The notes under the pieces: generated by a model | What the model saw: the letters and a program-made list of their open reading frames with translations, nothing else | Databases searched by the model: none | What the model was told of the DNA's origin: nothing | Assembly: GCA_037074705.1 (NCBI GenBank) | Contig: CM073593.1 | Coordinates: forward strand, 58,781,501 to 58,845,500 | Direction: 5' to 3' | From: Zhengitettix transpicula | Lineage: Eukaryota; Arthropoda; Insecta; Orthoptera; Tetrigidae | Length of the DNA: 64,000 bases | Position numbers and translations under genes: made by a program | In this document: positions 25,501 to 38,700 of the stretch, one piece after another | How the letters are laid out: each line of letters opens with the position of its first letter | Position numbering within the stretch: the first letter of the stretch is position 1

Positions 25501-26599
25501 ATGCTGAAATTGCAAATGATTTCGATCCGGAATTTTCATATCAGTCTCAATCAAAATTAACTTTTAAAAATCACAAACGTAAATAATAACTAAAATTATT
25601 ATATACTAAGATATTTTCAGACGAATTTGATGAGTTCTGCTATTTTTAATTTACTCGAACATTAAACACCTTCATAACTTAAGCGGATAGGAAATTAAAT
25701 GTCAGGTATAATTTTTCACTTAAATTTATTGGCTGATAACGAAAATACCTTTGATGGGGCAAAAACCAATTCATTTAATAATTTGTCGGTTTTCGGATTT
25801 TTTCATTTCAGAGAGATGAAATTTTTCCCTCCTTAGACATAATTTAACTGATATTTGAACCTTCGATAATATTGGTAAAGGCAATTCAAATAATCAAAGG
25901 AAGATGTGGGTCGTGGTACAGAATTGCGTCAGACTGTAACGTCATACCCCAACTTCTCGGTATGAATTAATAATTCAAATCGCGCACGACAGACTCCTCG
26001 AAAAAACCACGTTTTACATGCAATATAACCTCATTTTTCAAACTTTATTAACTGCCTGCAAAAGACGCACAAATGGATTTGCTCCCTGATTTCTTCTGGA
26101 GCCGCCATGTTTCGCCGAGGGAAGGATTTCCCGGGGGAAAGAGAAGAGCGGCGTCTGCCGTCGGAGGGCTTTATCGGGTTTAAGACCGCACCACGGAAAA
26201 ATTCTATTAAGATGACTGCATTCCTTCCCTGCCTGTGCCCTTCAATGGTGCTTCGACCAGTAATACCTGAACTAGGTCACAACCATCTCAAGCTGTCGGA
26301 CGCAGCAGTAAATTTCAACCAGAATCACTCAGGTTTACATCAGGGTTTCGCGTAGCTAAGCACAGGACCTACAAAACGAGCCCATTGGGAGATAAAACTG
26401 GCGCATCCATTAATGATTAAAAAATTTAAATGGGTCGTTTATTACGTATTTAAAAAATACAGTGGTTAAGGACGGATTCAATTGACGATGATTTTGATAA
26501 CCAACGAACGGACGGTAAGAAAAAAATTATTGGGTTAAAGATTTCCGATTATCGCACAGTTATTCCTGGGAAGAGTAATGTTAACTAATTTAATTAAAG
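22587..26599. other. AT-rich non-coding DNA
   Basis: No gene is recognised. The minus-strand frame 23545-23859 (104 codons) and plus-strand frames near 24115-24342 and 26107-26355 lack any family motif. The last lies in a GC-rich patch (26090-26350) where open frames are expected by chance. At 25478-25530 a sequence resembling a decayed hammerhead core occurs (ACGAAGA ... GAAA), too degraded to call. Confidence 0.5.
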
Positions 26600-26820
26600 G
26601 GCCCGACCTACCTGATGCAGGTTTTTCTAGAGTTTTACCTGCATTACTTTTAGACGAATGCCGGAAAGGATTCTTAAACTATAGCCTGGGGGCCCTAGTT
26701 GACCCTTGGCTGCCTTCCTGTACCCTTCCGCATCCCCCCTTTCAAATCCCTTCCTATGCTATTAAAGGGGAGTTGCCACCATGTGGATTACCCTCATGTA
26801 GCCTGTTACCCTAAAAAAAA
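26600..26820 (+). repeat. SINE-like repeat S, copy 1 (5'-truncated)
   Basis: It starts at CCCGACCTACCTGATGCAGG and ends in CATGTAGCCTGTTACCCT plus an A-run. It matches the 3' two thirds of the full copies at 54859 and 57740. The A-rich 3' end and 5' truncation suggest retroposition. The open frames that cross it are by-products. It belongs to the 3'-end subfamily ending CTCATGTAGCCTGTTACCC. Confidence 0.85.
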
Positions 26821-27670
26821 GTATCAGGATGAAAAGTTGTCGACCAAACAGGAAGTCAAATCTGGGCTCCCCGCTTGCAACGCCGAGTTCTCCGGGTCGA
26901 CCTTCCGACAGGTACTATTGCTAATTTTTGTACTAAATAAACACAATTACTATATATATAGTATTTTAGCGACCCTTTTTTTATATGTAAGTTCTCCTGA
27001 AAATATTCTCGTCTTGCGATTGGTAACGAAACTTCTGTTGATGCAACAGTTTCGATTTCTTCATGAGGGTATCAACATTTGAACTGCTTCTATCGCTATA
27101 ATAATTATTAGTGAATTTGCCATGACGATGGGGAAGAAATTAATGGATTTTAAATTACATCTTATATAAAATAATGACTTGTTTAGCGAAGATTTTTGTT
27201 TACGACGACAATTTTCGAACGATTTTTCTTTAACCGAAGTTCTAACTTTCACAAAACTGAAGTAAATTGTATTTAAAAATTGACCAAGTGAGGCTGAACG
27301 CCGACATTTTGTATGTTAAGGAATTGAATAAATTCATTAATTTATGTGAGCCAGAGACTAAACCAAACGTTTATGAATTTCTTATAAAGGAAGTATAATT
27401 AAAGGTTAATCTACCAAAATTTTGACAAGAAAATTAAAAGTTATTTACAAAAAAAATACGACTAACAAAACTGAACATTAGCAAAGTTAATTAAATTGGA
27501 GGAACGTCGTGGCTAACACAATTAAAGGTGGTTAAGTGAACTACGGTACCCTAAAAACATTCCCCAATTAAATTATGAAATGGGACCGAAGTATTTTAAT
27601 TACAAATCCAATGATAATCTTATAGACTGACTTCGAGAAATCTATATTATTTTTATTTTTAGATACATGA
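26821..27670. other. AT-rich non-coding DNA with a possible paired ribozyme relic
   Basis: No gene is present. At 26995-27075 the inverted repeat GAAACTTCTGTTG / CAACAGTTTC brings together two GAAAC boxes on opposite strands. Each is preceded at about the right distance by a CUGAAAA- or AUGAAGA-like box. This might be two decayed hammerhead motifs head to head, with low confidence. Confidence 0.35.
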
Positions 27671-27965
27671 TGGTGGCAACTTTCCTTTAATAACATACGA
27701 AGGGATTTGAAAGGGAAATGCGTAAATATAGCCAAGGGTTAACGAGGGACTCCGGGCTGTAGTTTAAGGTTCCTACCCGACATTTACCTAATAGTGATTC
27801 AAGACAAACCCTAGAAAACCTGCATCAGGTAGGTTGGGCATTTGGTATTTGTCTTACGCCCTTCCTATGGTAGGAGAGGGGTTTGTTGAGGGAATGCAGC
27901 ATTCCCTTGTCCGTGCCCCGACTAGTTTAGGAGGCAGCTGGCCGACTGTGCCAATAATGAACAAT
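27671..27965 (-). repeat. SINE-like repeat S, copy 2
   Basis: A minus-strand copy. It includes the GGCAACTTTCCTTTAATA end (3' part), the CCTGCATCAGGTAGGTTGGG block, and the GGCAGCTGGCCGACT block of the 5' head near 27932-27947. It is therefore nearly full length but has no A-rich tail beyond 27671. It is more diverged than copies 7 and 8, so it is an older insertion. Confidence 0.85.
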
Positions 27966-28321
27966 TCTTACCGTATGCGACCCCGGAACATACGTCTCAA
28001 AACAGGCCAAAATGCTTCGGCTTGTAGGAACCTTAGTTAAAAACGGAGCAGGATTCTCACAATTACATTTATTTCGATAGAAATTTAACTACAGGACAAC
28101 TACATATAAATTTTGAAATATATTTCCATTTCACGTTGATATCATGTGGTCAGACTTTAACACTATGGCTATTTTTCTAAACTTTAATAAAAATTGGTGA
28201 GATGTGGCACTAGGCAGCAAGTTTTCCGTAGCCAAAGTCTATCTCCACTATGTTCAAACGGATGGCCGACTGATTTCTTACGTGAAATTAAATGTACTTA
28301 TTATATATTCAGTCATCGGAT

Positions 28322-28522
28322 AGGCGTGGGAAAATTACGATCTACCTGATGTATGGGTTCTTTATGGTTGTCTCGTGATTACATTTAATGCGGATACTAT
28401 AGTTCTAAGGCCGTGGTCACCATTTTGTACCTTTTACATTCCCCATTTTCTTTCTTTTCTATGCTATTAAAGGGGAGAGGCCACCACGTATGTGACCCAC
28501 GTGTAGCTTTTCAATAAAATAT
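28322..28522 (+). repeat. SINE-like repeat S, copy 3 (strongly diverged)
   Basis: Recognisable blocks are GGCGTGGGAAAATTAC (28323), CTACCTGATG (28343), and CTATGCTATTAAAGGGGAG with GCCACCACGTATGTG (28460-28490). Their order and spacing match the family but with many substitutions. It is the oldest copy seen here. Confidence 0.65.
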
Positions 28523-31500
28523 ATCAACTGCCGGATAGTATACAAAAATTTGAGTATGAAATCAATATTAACGGCGACACACTATCCTACCGACGCTTCG
28601 TAATGAATGACTGTTTCCATGTGATACACAAATATACTGCGACGGACATTTCGATATTTATCAGGTAGTATAATAACTCTATCTCGCTGTAATCAGTGGC
28701 TAGACTCAGAATCAATACCACGTCATTTATCTTCGTTCCTCATTGTGTATGTAAATGTTTATCGATTACCATTGTACAGTAACGTGGTAGTACGCCTAAA
28801 CATATACTACCCTTCGCACAATACAAGGTACAGTTTCACCTTGTGTCAGTAGCCGCCAAATATTTAAATGAAATCTTTTGTACGTTGAACTGCATAATAA
28901 GAAAAAGCACTAAATTATTAACCAGTCTTTATGTTGCTTGAACTTCTTGTAATCACAAAGAGAGTAGGAGAACGCGTTCTGTAAATATATAATACGTGCA
29001 TTCGTAAAATTACTGAAATTTTTAACTTTGTAACTTATGACACCTTCAAAATTCTTAGATGATGTTAAAATGTTATAAATACCATCTGTCCATCACAAAT
29101 TGTTGAAGAAAATGGCGTTCTGTTGAATCTTTATTTGAAATATGAATTTATTTTCAGAATTTGATTAAATATTCGGGAGAGGGAGAATACAGTATAATGT
29201 AAATTAGATAGCTGTAAAAGAAAGCTCAATTCTATGGACTTTTTTACGTAATGTATTTTGAATTATGCAGTTTGTGAAAAAAAACGTCTTGGAATTATTT
29301 GGTTACGAATTTAATATTGTGTAATTTACCTGTAGTTTATAACATTTACAGAGGTCTGAAAATTAGATACGTAACGTTGTCTGTATTATTAAAATATTTT
29401 AAATTTTTCGTAATAAATTACCCTCACTTTAAGGTTGATGTTTTTTTTCATTTTTTACTAATTTATGGCTGGTGAAATATTTTAATAACCCACCTGAAAA
29501 TATATTTCAGAGTTTTGACTTTAATATCGGTAATTAGTTGCCATAAAATAATTTATTTCGAAATATTATCTATTAAGAAATAAAAAAAATGTTATGTGTA
29601 AGTATTTCTCCTGGAAAAGTATTTTGAATTCCAGGATATACAAAACATTCTTTAAAATAATATAACGCATCCATATTTCACGATAAGAAATACTATACGC
29701 TTTATTAGTTTCGTAATACCAAAATTTTAACTTTCTACATTTAATCACAGAACTAAGATAAATATTCACTTTCATAAAAATTCCATCATCAAATCTTCTA
29801 TTTAGCAGTTTACTTCTGTTTACCAAATACGTTTTGAATTTCAAGTGGTTACAATGAAATGTTCGTTCATCATGAAATTGAAACACTATTCATTGAAGTA
29901 CTTAACCAATGATTAATATTAATATTTTTATTTTACGTCTTTTTTGAATGTTATATAATAAAATTCAGTTTATGACCAAGAATAAACCGTTTATAAAAAA
30001 AACAGTTAAATTTTTTAAAGTAATGTTCTATAAAGTTTATTTTAAAATTAAATTAAATCAATCTAATTAATTTTTCTGTATCATGCATTCATTTGTCTAC
30101 TAGGCTTCACTGATGGAACAAAAATGGAAGTAATAAATTAGTATTGAAAACGATTTACTTTATTATTTAATTAAATTAATTCTGCAAGTTCAGAAATATG
30201 TTGCAATTTATATTTGAAATCCACTGTTATTCATCGCAGTTCCAGTTATCGGTACACAAGATGTATATTTAATTTATTAATATTATGTCTCCGTAGGCTG
30301 CATTCTGAATAACACTGAAAAATTAGTTTAGGCATTAAAACTTTTCTTAATAAGAGAGTTATAAATTTTACAAAGACTGTAGAAGGCGATACAATTTTCC
30401 CCGAGAAAGTCTTAAACTTTTAATTACAATAATGCTATAACGGCAAGTTTGGACAAGTAATGTGGCAGTCCCTCCGCATCGCCATATTTACCTTGCTCTA
30501 GAACTCGCGAGTGCCTATCTTAAAAAGACTCCCTCTCTTCACTGAAAATCTTTCCGATAAATACCAGAAGTTGCAACGCGGCGCACAATGCAAGGCACAT
30601 TCTATCCGAAACTTTACAGTCAGTAAGGCAAATATATACAGTGCTTTCTCTAGACTGCGCCGCTGGAGCTGGGAATTTACAGCTACAGTATTATGTCTCT
30701 CCAAGTCTACATTCTACCAATTCGAAAATCCTCGCATTTACCAGAGACTCCTGTAGTGCATAAATCCTTGAAGCGATTTGTTTCAGTAAGTGAGCTAGTT
30801 TCTGCGAACCCCATTAAGTGATTATAAAAAATTAATTACTCGTCATTCCGAAACAGGAATTATTTATCAGGATGACTAGATTATTCATATGAATTTTCAT
30901 CATGTGACTAGAACCAATTATTCTCTAACTCAACTTTCTGGGGTTATTTAAGGATGATCACTAACGTGAAAATTTTCTGTATAAATAAAAAAATTGGAAA
31001 ACTAGTCTTCATGAATAAACTCCCAAAAAAGAGAGTTTTCTTTAATAAATTACTAGTAATCCACCCTCCAATTATTTAAAAGATAATATACTGCGATTTC
31101 TTTTACCTCGTTATTTTTTTATATTTCCTGAAGTTAGACTTTCAACAAAACTAGTATTTGTTTATTTTGATTTTCCATCAGAATACAACCAATTGTATCA
31201 AACACGCCAACGAGTGGCCCCATTGTATTATTTCAATCACGCTGGTTTACTATTCTACGCGCTCAAGCGTTCACAGTTTTCCTTGTGTATACATTGCTCT
31301 CTTTTTCAGAAGGAAATATGGGAAAAATTATATGAAGACTAAGAAGGGAATATTGATAGAAAAAATAACGCTTAGAACAAACTTTTTTTTCAAATCATTA
31401 TTATTATCTGACACATTAGTTTTACAATCTATAAATAATTAATTGACAATCACTCAGAAAATTTTAATAAACAAATTGTTAAAAATGGAGCTACACAACG

Positions 31501-34127
31501 TTGCGTCTATAATTTATAACTTCATTAGGTGTACTTTGGCGTTAGATCGATATAAATGTAAAATTTACAGAAAATATATATTTTAAAATGTTGCCAAAAT
31601 TTGTTCTATAAATTTTGTTATCTTCCTCTTTCTCGGTCGCCATTTCCGTTTACCTTGCAGTGACATAATTTTGTAACGCATCCACTAGTTCATTAAAATT
31701 TTATACTCTAAATTCCACACCGATCCTGAATTTTTCGAAACTAAGTATATTTAGAAAAATCTCATTTTTATCTCAGAGTTCTTGGTAATGTCTTTGTAGA
31801 ACCTATAAAAATTCTTCTGATATTATTTATGGAACCACTCCGTTTAGCGTAATGAAATATGTTCCTATATACAAAGAATTAGAATCTGTTGGCGAAAAAA
31901 TCAGTAAAAAATTATATAGGTTCAGTTTTTTACATTAAAAATATTTTGAAAGTTATACACATCAACGTGAATGATAGGCATGTTTTATGATTTAGTTTTA
32001 CGATTTAGTTTTACACCTGGTCTGCAGAGAACTATTCCAGGGCAGAATTGATCGCGCTTGGGCACAGCTGCTGGTGCTCGAAGGCAACGTGCTACGAGTG
32101 CACTTTACCAGCCTTGGGGTTTCTCATAGAGAAATGTGGGAAATGTCAGAGGTGAAGCACCTGAAAACGTGGACGAAAATGGAATAAATTTCCAGAAATT
32201 AATTATTTTTTTCAGCCAGGAATGAAATGATTCGACGGTTGAAACATTTTTGTTAATCGATCTCCAAATCACACAAAGTATAATTAACGGAACCTGATAA
32301 ATGCAAACCAAAAGAGGAGCCGTTGTTCAGCCCAACTGATGTTAGGCCGCTGATCTTTCACAGATCCCAGTGGACCCTGGACGGCTACAACTGCTCTAAT
32401 CAATTCTCACGAAAGTCGGGACTTCGCTAGTCCTAACCTCGGGCACAATCTGATTACAGGGACAGCTAACCGACTGGTCCTAAGGGATCAGCGGACGTTT
32501 ACTACTCTCGGACGATTCGGTCCAACTATTTGTCCGTCTACGTCGTCGTTGCAGACGAAATTGGTTTAACTGTGTGGAGGATCATCCCAAATCCAAAGAC
32601 TATTTGTTTAGTCTGCAATACACTCAACGTTTTCTTAAATATACCAGCAACAATTTGCTTTTAAAATTTGTTGACAATGATAGGGTTAAATACTTTTTGG
32701 ATATTCCATTGCGTTCATCCTCTTCGTTTTCCTTCCTCTTCAATCAGACAATGAATTACCCGAGAAAACTTATAAAAATACCAGTACCAATATTCATAAC
32801 CATAAATAAAGTCCAGAATCTCTCGTAATTTGTTGAAACACATACATTTTATTAGAAAAGAGCATTCTAAGAATTGTAAAGAACTTGAAATTTGACATTG
32901 GTTGATCAATGAAAAATTTTTAAGATATACAAGTGAATGTTTTTAAAAAATCTATCTGATTCTGTATTTTCGAAATCATAAAACAATATACAATGGACTT
33001 ATAGAGTTATAATAATAAAGTATGATAATTGTTCAGATCATTGGTGTCATACTTAACATTAATCGCAATATTATTTACTCAGATATTCGTTTATATATCT
33101 TGAGTAGTAATTTTATTTTCATCCATAATTTTGATATTGTGTCAATAGGAATTATGGTTATTTCCGTACAACAGAAAATTTTTGAGCATTCCTTTCTTAA
33201 CTCATTTTATGTTCACTGATGCGAGTTTCTAGAGCAAGTTTAGTTGTATAATGCATGCTGTTTGACGGTCAAAATAATTTTATAAATTACGTTATTTTTA
33301 ACATTTTCTAAAATATTTAAATTATTTGAAGATTTAAATATAATACCAACACCACATTCAGTCAAGAGGTCAATCAATATAAAGCTCATTATTTTCTTTA
33401 AATTTTCGACTGGTAAACTATTAATTTTGACTTTACTATTATTCATCCTAATTTATATGTTAATATAAATTTTGTGGAAGATATTAAAAATTTTATCCAC
33501 ATAAACTTTGTGAAGAAAATGATGAAAATGTATACAGCTTTATCCACTACATTGTAAAACGAAGTTTTCTTTTTTAAAAAAATGGAAGATTATTTTTACT
33601 TAATATAATTTTTATCTTTTATAAGTATTAAAATACTTTTTACTCATAAAAATGAATTAAAGCCCTTCTTTAAATTACTGCAATAATAAAATGATTCAAT
33701 TAATTCGCAGCATAAAATAAGCACGATAGACTTCGTGTTAATTAATGCCATAAGTCTCCTATATCAAAATTTTCCAATTTAAGCTTTGTATTCAACTACA
33801 TTGTCTCGTTGAAGTAATCTAATGTCTTAATACTTTAAAGAAAGGTTTGAATTTTTTAAAAGATTCATACATTACTTCCAAGCAAAATAGTTGCCGTGTA
33901 GTGAATCCATAGACGTTATAATACTTAATTATTAAAATCGCTGCTGGAAGTATCAAACTTTTTAAGCATCACGACTGACCAGTTTTTAAGAAACGTCGAA
34001 ACCCAATAAAACATATTCGTGCTCCACTTTAAAAACAAATTTCTTCTTTTTTTATTTTTCTATTTTTCAAATCAAATTTATACTGTACAACAAACTCTGA
34101 GAGCTCATGGACTTTTTCATCGTCAAT
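28523..34127. other. AT-rich non-coding DNA
   Basis: No gene is recognised. The GC-richer patch 32010-32570 and the frame 29566-29886 (106 codons, minus) show no motif. The frame 30511-30756 and its antisense frame at 30498-30704 overlap over a moderately GC-rich patch and are likewise not supported. Confidence 0.5.
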
Positions 34128-34168
34128 ATGTTTTAATAAAAATATTTTATGTTTTAATAAAAATATTT
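34128..34168. repeat. tandem duplication, 21-base unit
   Basis: ATGTTTTAATAAAAATATTT occurs twice in direct tandem with a 21-base period. It is a local replication-slippage product with no function suggested. Confidence 0.9.
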
Positions 34169-34439
34169 AACTTAAATGACTAATTTTTTTATTAATATTA
34201 TCATGCAACAATAACATTGGAAGTCCCTAATACGAAAAATCTAGAATAAGGTACTAAACTTTCCTTTAAATTTGTCCAGTTATTACCAAGGTAAAATGAG
34301 ACGTTTTTTATGGAAACGAATAATGTTGACCCCAACGAGTTGCATGTCTCAGCACATGCATAAAATAAGCTGTAAATTTACCTCTGGTTCTATCGATCAT
34401 ATGTGACTACGTCACACTATTTTACTTAAAGTAATATGT

Positions 34440-35110
34440 TTCTTTTAAATAAAATAAATACACATCAGCAAATTTTAAGTCAAAAAAAGGAGAATTAATT
34501 AAATATAAATAGTAGTATTCAAAATTATTCTGTTTTGTCTAAACATATTTATTTAAATAATCACAAATTATATTGGGATAATGTATCAATTTTGGACGAA
34601 GAATCGAATTACTTTCAGAGATTAATGAGTGAAATGCTGTATATCAGATCCTATAAAACAGCTATTAACATAAAAAATCATTCAAACAATTTGAATAAAA
34701 TTTATGACATTTTGCTTTTGTAATGTTTAATTTATATATTGTTATAATTTAAAATTCTAAAATCATTCCATTGTTAACCTCACCCAACAATGTATACTAA
34801 TTTTTACTGGTCGTTCTCGTTTTAAATTCTACATTTCTCTCACTGCAGTCAACATAGAAATTACCTGTCCATTAACATTTTTTAAGTCCTAACACAATTC
34901 ATATTTTTAGTTATCTGCTAAATTATTTCTTAAAAATGTTATTTTAATCATTGTAATTGTTTTGTTCTTTTTGTAGTTTTAAAATTGAATCTGATGAGTT
35001 CGAACATTAAGCGATGAAACGTTGTTAATTTAATAAATAGTCCTTTTTTTCTGACTTAAAAATGGCTGATTTGTATTTATTTATCAGTCAGAATACATAT
35101 TTATATGTTC
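34440..35110 (+). mobile_element. long foldback element with hammerhead-like motif (34.4-35.1 kb)
   Basis: The left arm at about 34442-34500 is the reverse complement of 35040-35105. The right side reads TTTTTTTCTGACTTAAAAAT then GGCTGATTTGTATTTATTT, and its inverted partner lies at the left. The spacer is about 540 bases with no coding capacity. An exact hammerhead core precedes the right arm. The terminal TTTTTTCTGACTT block is shared with other elements of the family (for example 43967-43982), which links this larger copy to the short ones. Confidence 0.6.
34982..35031 (+). ncRNA. hammerhead ribozyme-like motif
   Basis: CUGAUGA (34991-34997) is the exact consensus. Helix II is poor: GUU...GAU with wobble pairs. 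GAAA (35016-35019) is followed by CGUU, the ACGU helix III with cleavage base U. Helix I could form between AAAUUGAAU before the core and GUUAAUUU after it (six of eight positions pair). The weak helix II suggests decay. Confidence 0.5.
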
Positions 35111-35640
35111 CTTTTAAAATTATTGTATCTCTCAGGTTATGGCATTTTTTTTGTAATTTTACACTATATGCGCCGGAACCAATTGTTCGTGTTAATGTTA
35201 CGTCTCAAGCATGCAACATTTATTACAGTAAGGCTTAAAAATGGAAAATATTGAGGAAATTGAACGATATAATTTTATAAACGGCCTTTAGTGCTAAAAA
35301 TAAAATTATTGTAGTATTGTATATTAATAAAAAATTCCATATGAACAAATCGGTTAAATTTTATATTGAACTTTTATATTTTTTCAGACTATTAATCACT
35401 AATATTCTCGTTTAAAAATTGGGTAATGGCGTGGAAATAGTTAGAATGTAAAAACCCGTTCATCTTATAAAAATATGATGAATATTAAGAAGGTTTATTT
35501 TATATTTCTCCGAATCAACGTCACATATTTATATTTTTTTAATGCTATAAATGTATCTTAAATGCTTAACAAACATCGCTGTTCGTTATAATATTAATAA
35601 TGTAATCCTGACGCATTTTAGCATTGAATTTTAAATCCTA

Positions 35641-35664
35641 ATTTTCTTTCTTTTTCTTTTTCAG
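35641..35664 (+). promoter_or_regulatory. candidate recursive (ratchet) splice site, acceptor half
   Basis: An almost pure pyrimidine tract of about 21 bases (35643-35662) ends in CAG (35662-35664), immediately followed by GTAAGT (35665-35670). The joined form Y-tract-CAG|GTAAGT is the textbook consensus of ratchet points, where a long intron is removed in steps and the acceptor regenerates a donor. In the parts of the window I checked by eye I saw no other plus-strand site of this quality. It implies a long plus-strand intron, but no exon of a host gene is visible. Confidence 0.6.
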
Positions 35665-35696
35665 GTAAGTACATTGGAGATACCGCTTCAGGGAAG
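35665..35696 (+). other. candidate 32-base microexon or recursive-splice exon
   Basis: Between the acceptor CAG at 35664 and a second donor-like GTGAGT at 35697-35702 lie 32 bases starting GTAAGT. It can be read in two ways. One is a microexon bounded by a strong acceptor and a donor. The other is a zero-length recursive site whose optional downstream exon is 32 bases. A 32-base exon would shift frame. Neither flanking exon can be seen, so transcription is an inference. Confidence 0.4.
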
Positions 35697-35702
35697 GTGA
35701 GT

Positions 35703-38700
35703 AGCTAATTGTCTTGCCTTGAAAATACAGGGACGATGTAACACTTTCGATACTGATTTTGTAGAAACTATTAATTTTTTAGGCTTTTAACAATTACCAT
35801 GGAAACCAATTTTTAAACGCGTTATCCACTCGTTATTTGAATGAAGTACGTCTGTGGGTGGTCTCTTTCCATTGTATAATTTGGTCTCACGTACTCGGCG
35901 TGCAGCAGATTGTGTTTACCACTTCGACGAAGGTAACTAACAACCGTGCCTGAAAGAGTTGCCGGCCATAATGGGTCGGTCTTGTTTTTCCCTAAAAGTT
36001 CTCAAACCCTAACTTTGTTTCCCAGCTTTAAAGTGGTATCTGCTTGAGCGCCCGAGAGAACAGTGCGTTTTTCTCTGCTTTGCAGAGATGCAGAGAAGCC
36101 ATTAGCACGTGAAACTTGTCCGTATCTTGATGTTTGTCGAATAAAAGCAAAGTAGGACTCGTCCACTTGTCTCAACTGTGCTTCGTAATCCGTCGAGAAA
36201 ACATTGGCTGATGTCAATTTGGGATACAACTGGAAACTGACTGAAATTTTCCTTCATTGGACCTTAACTAAGAGAAGACTTCGAAACGATGATCCAAGGT
36301 TTGTAACTTTTGTTATTCCTACAATAGTATTGCATGCTGTAGCATTTATTTAGTAGGTGTATTGCATGCTGTAGCATTTAGTAGGTGTATTTTAGAAATA
36401 AAAAATTGTTTATTTATGACAGTATGAATTTTTTAAGAAACAAGAACTTTATCGTATTTCGATGTTTGATGCGTGCACTGATTCGAATTTATTTAGGGAT
36501 AATATTTTCGTCTGCGCCTCCCATTATGAACTGAAAGGCATCAGAAAATTGTTCGTTATTAAATTATGTCAAATTTAACATTCCGCGAGTTTCTTTTTTC
36601 ATTCTATCCAAGTACGAGAGTTGATATTTGAATTATTCCTTAGAAATCATAATCTAAAGGAAACTTTTATATACTATATTTCCATGGTAATAACGGTGTT
36701 TTAAATTTTAAAATAATTAAACTACATACAATACCTTCAGAATATCGGAAAATATTGCATTCTTTTGCACTTCCCATTTTCGAACAAACTCGATTTTTGT
36801 TTCAGATATTACTTAGAACCAAAATGAGAAATTAGTATTTATTTCTTGCTAATAAAAATCTTTCTGAAATTAATTTTCAGAATCTATTAAAAAAACATCA
36901 AGTAAATAGTCGCATTTAACAATGCCGTTCCTCGTGATATTCGGTTAACATTTTACTGAATAAAATTCCATTATTGTATTAAATTCCATCAAACCAAGAT
37001 AATTATTCTAAGTAATATTTAAATTTCTAATGGAAACATATTGAACATATATTAATGCCCCAAATCTACGCAATACAAATTTTTTAATCGTTCTCTTTTA
37101 TTAAAAATATTTTATTCGTTCTCCATTATTACAAATTTTTACGTGTCAAGCTGTTTGACATCGTTAAAGAATATCATACTTACTAATTAAGTTTACTTCT
37201 TGATAAAACGCTAAAATAACTCACTTGACTCCTGTAGCAAACATTGTGTACTGTATCGAGTCTCTTGTCCTCATTGTAATTGCTGCTACATAGGGCCAAC
37301 TAAAATGTCACTATATACACGAATCAAAGTGAATACCCAATATTAACTCCATATTGGCAAATAATATGTTAACATAAAAAATTCTAAACATTGATAGACT
37401 AAAACTAAAGATATTAGTTGTTGTCCCCAGTTAATATTCTAGAATTATATCCTGAATGATATATATTAATGTAACATCACTGAAATTAACAAACAAACCG
37501 ATTCTATAAAACTTAACAATATCTAAGATCCCTTATTGTTAGCTTAACTCGTTTGATTTAATATTAAAAAAATAATACTTAAAAAAATTGACACCATTAC
37601 CTACTATTTGGAACTAATAAGTAAAGCTTAAGAAAAATTTTGATAACTTCGAAATAAGCTTTTCAAGCATTACTATTATTTCTCTTAGGATAGATTTCAT
37701 TAAGCTGAATAGAATCTAAAATATCACATTATATTTATTAATTACTTTAAGTTATGCGGAAGAAAAAATTTGGTGGAAAATTCGTGTTTTTAAATCATTA
37801 ACTCGCATTGGAAATAATTGATTATCTTGTAAATTTGTCTTCAAAGAATAATAGAAGACGTTTTTTAATAAAATTATTAAAACATAAGTATTTTATACTC
37901 AGATTTAAAATTCCTAGACTACTACGGGTAATTTTTTTCAAAAGATTAGGAAGCGGAAATACTAATTCATTTTTAAGAATAATACTGAAGTAACGAAAAC
38001 ACGAGGTAACTTTTAATAAAAAACTAAAAACAGTTAGTTGAATTTACAAATTAACTCTGAAATTAAGATTTTTTAAATTAAATTCAAACAATCTTAAAAT
38101 TCTACACTTTTACCGATACTATTCATGGAATAAATTCTTATTAGTGATTTATAATGCACAAGGTCAGTTTTAAAAACGGTTCTCTATTTTTTAATCTGCG
38201 AAATGTGTTAAGTGTGTGACCGTGTCAGAAAATTGTGCCGAAAATCCTTAATTTGCTCGTATACGATAAGCCATTACTTCGTATTTAACACTTTAGTGAT
38301 TCAAATTATGTATTTCGTAATTGAACGTAAGCTGAAAAATTAATATGGCTATAGTTGTATCTGCCAATACAGATGGATTTTAATGACATATCCATTACAG
38401 TTTAAAGAAATTCAATATTATACTCAATTCTATTTCGTGTCGCGTCGTGAAAAAAAAAATTGAATTAGGTCGCTGCGCGGGAAAACGTAATGAGTTATGT
38501 CGCAACTCTCCCATAATTTCCGCACATACCCCGGCTGTTTCATTTGCAAAGACCTGAGAATTTAAGAGGTTTTTTTTTCATTTAGGCGATTTTGTGTTAA
38601 CAACGTATTCTAAAATAATTGTGCGGCGCAAAGAGAGGGAAATACGTGGTCTGGCGAACATTTCCACCTACTTCCGCCGCGTTGTAAAACTGTGATTACA

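Noticed and set aside
26699..27082. 127-codon plus-strand frame
   Set aside because: Its first third is the SINE-like repeat S read in one frame and the rest is AT-rich DNA. Other copies of the repeat do not keep this frame.
29566..29886. 106-codon minus-strand frame
   Set aside because: Composition (Lys, Ile, Phe, Tyr) is that of random AT-rich sequence, with no motif and no supporting context.
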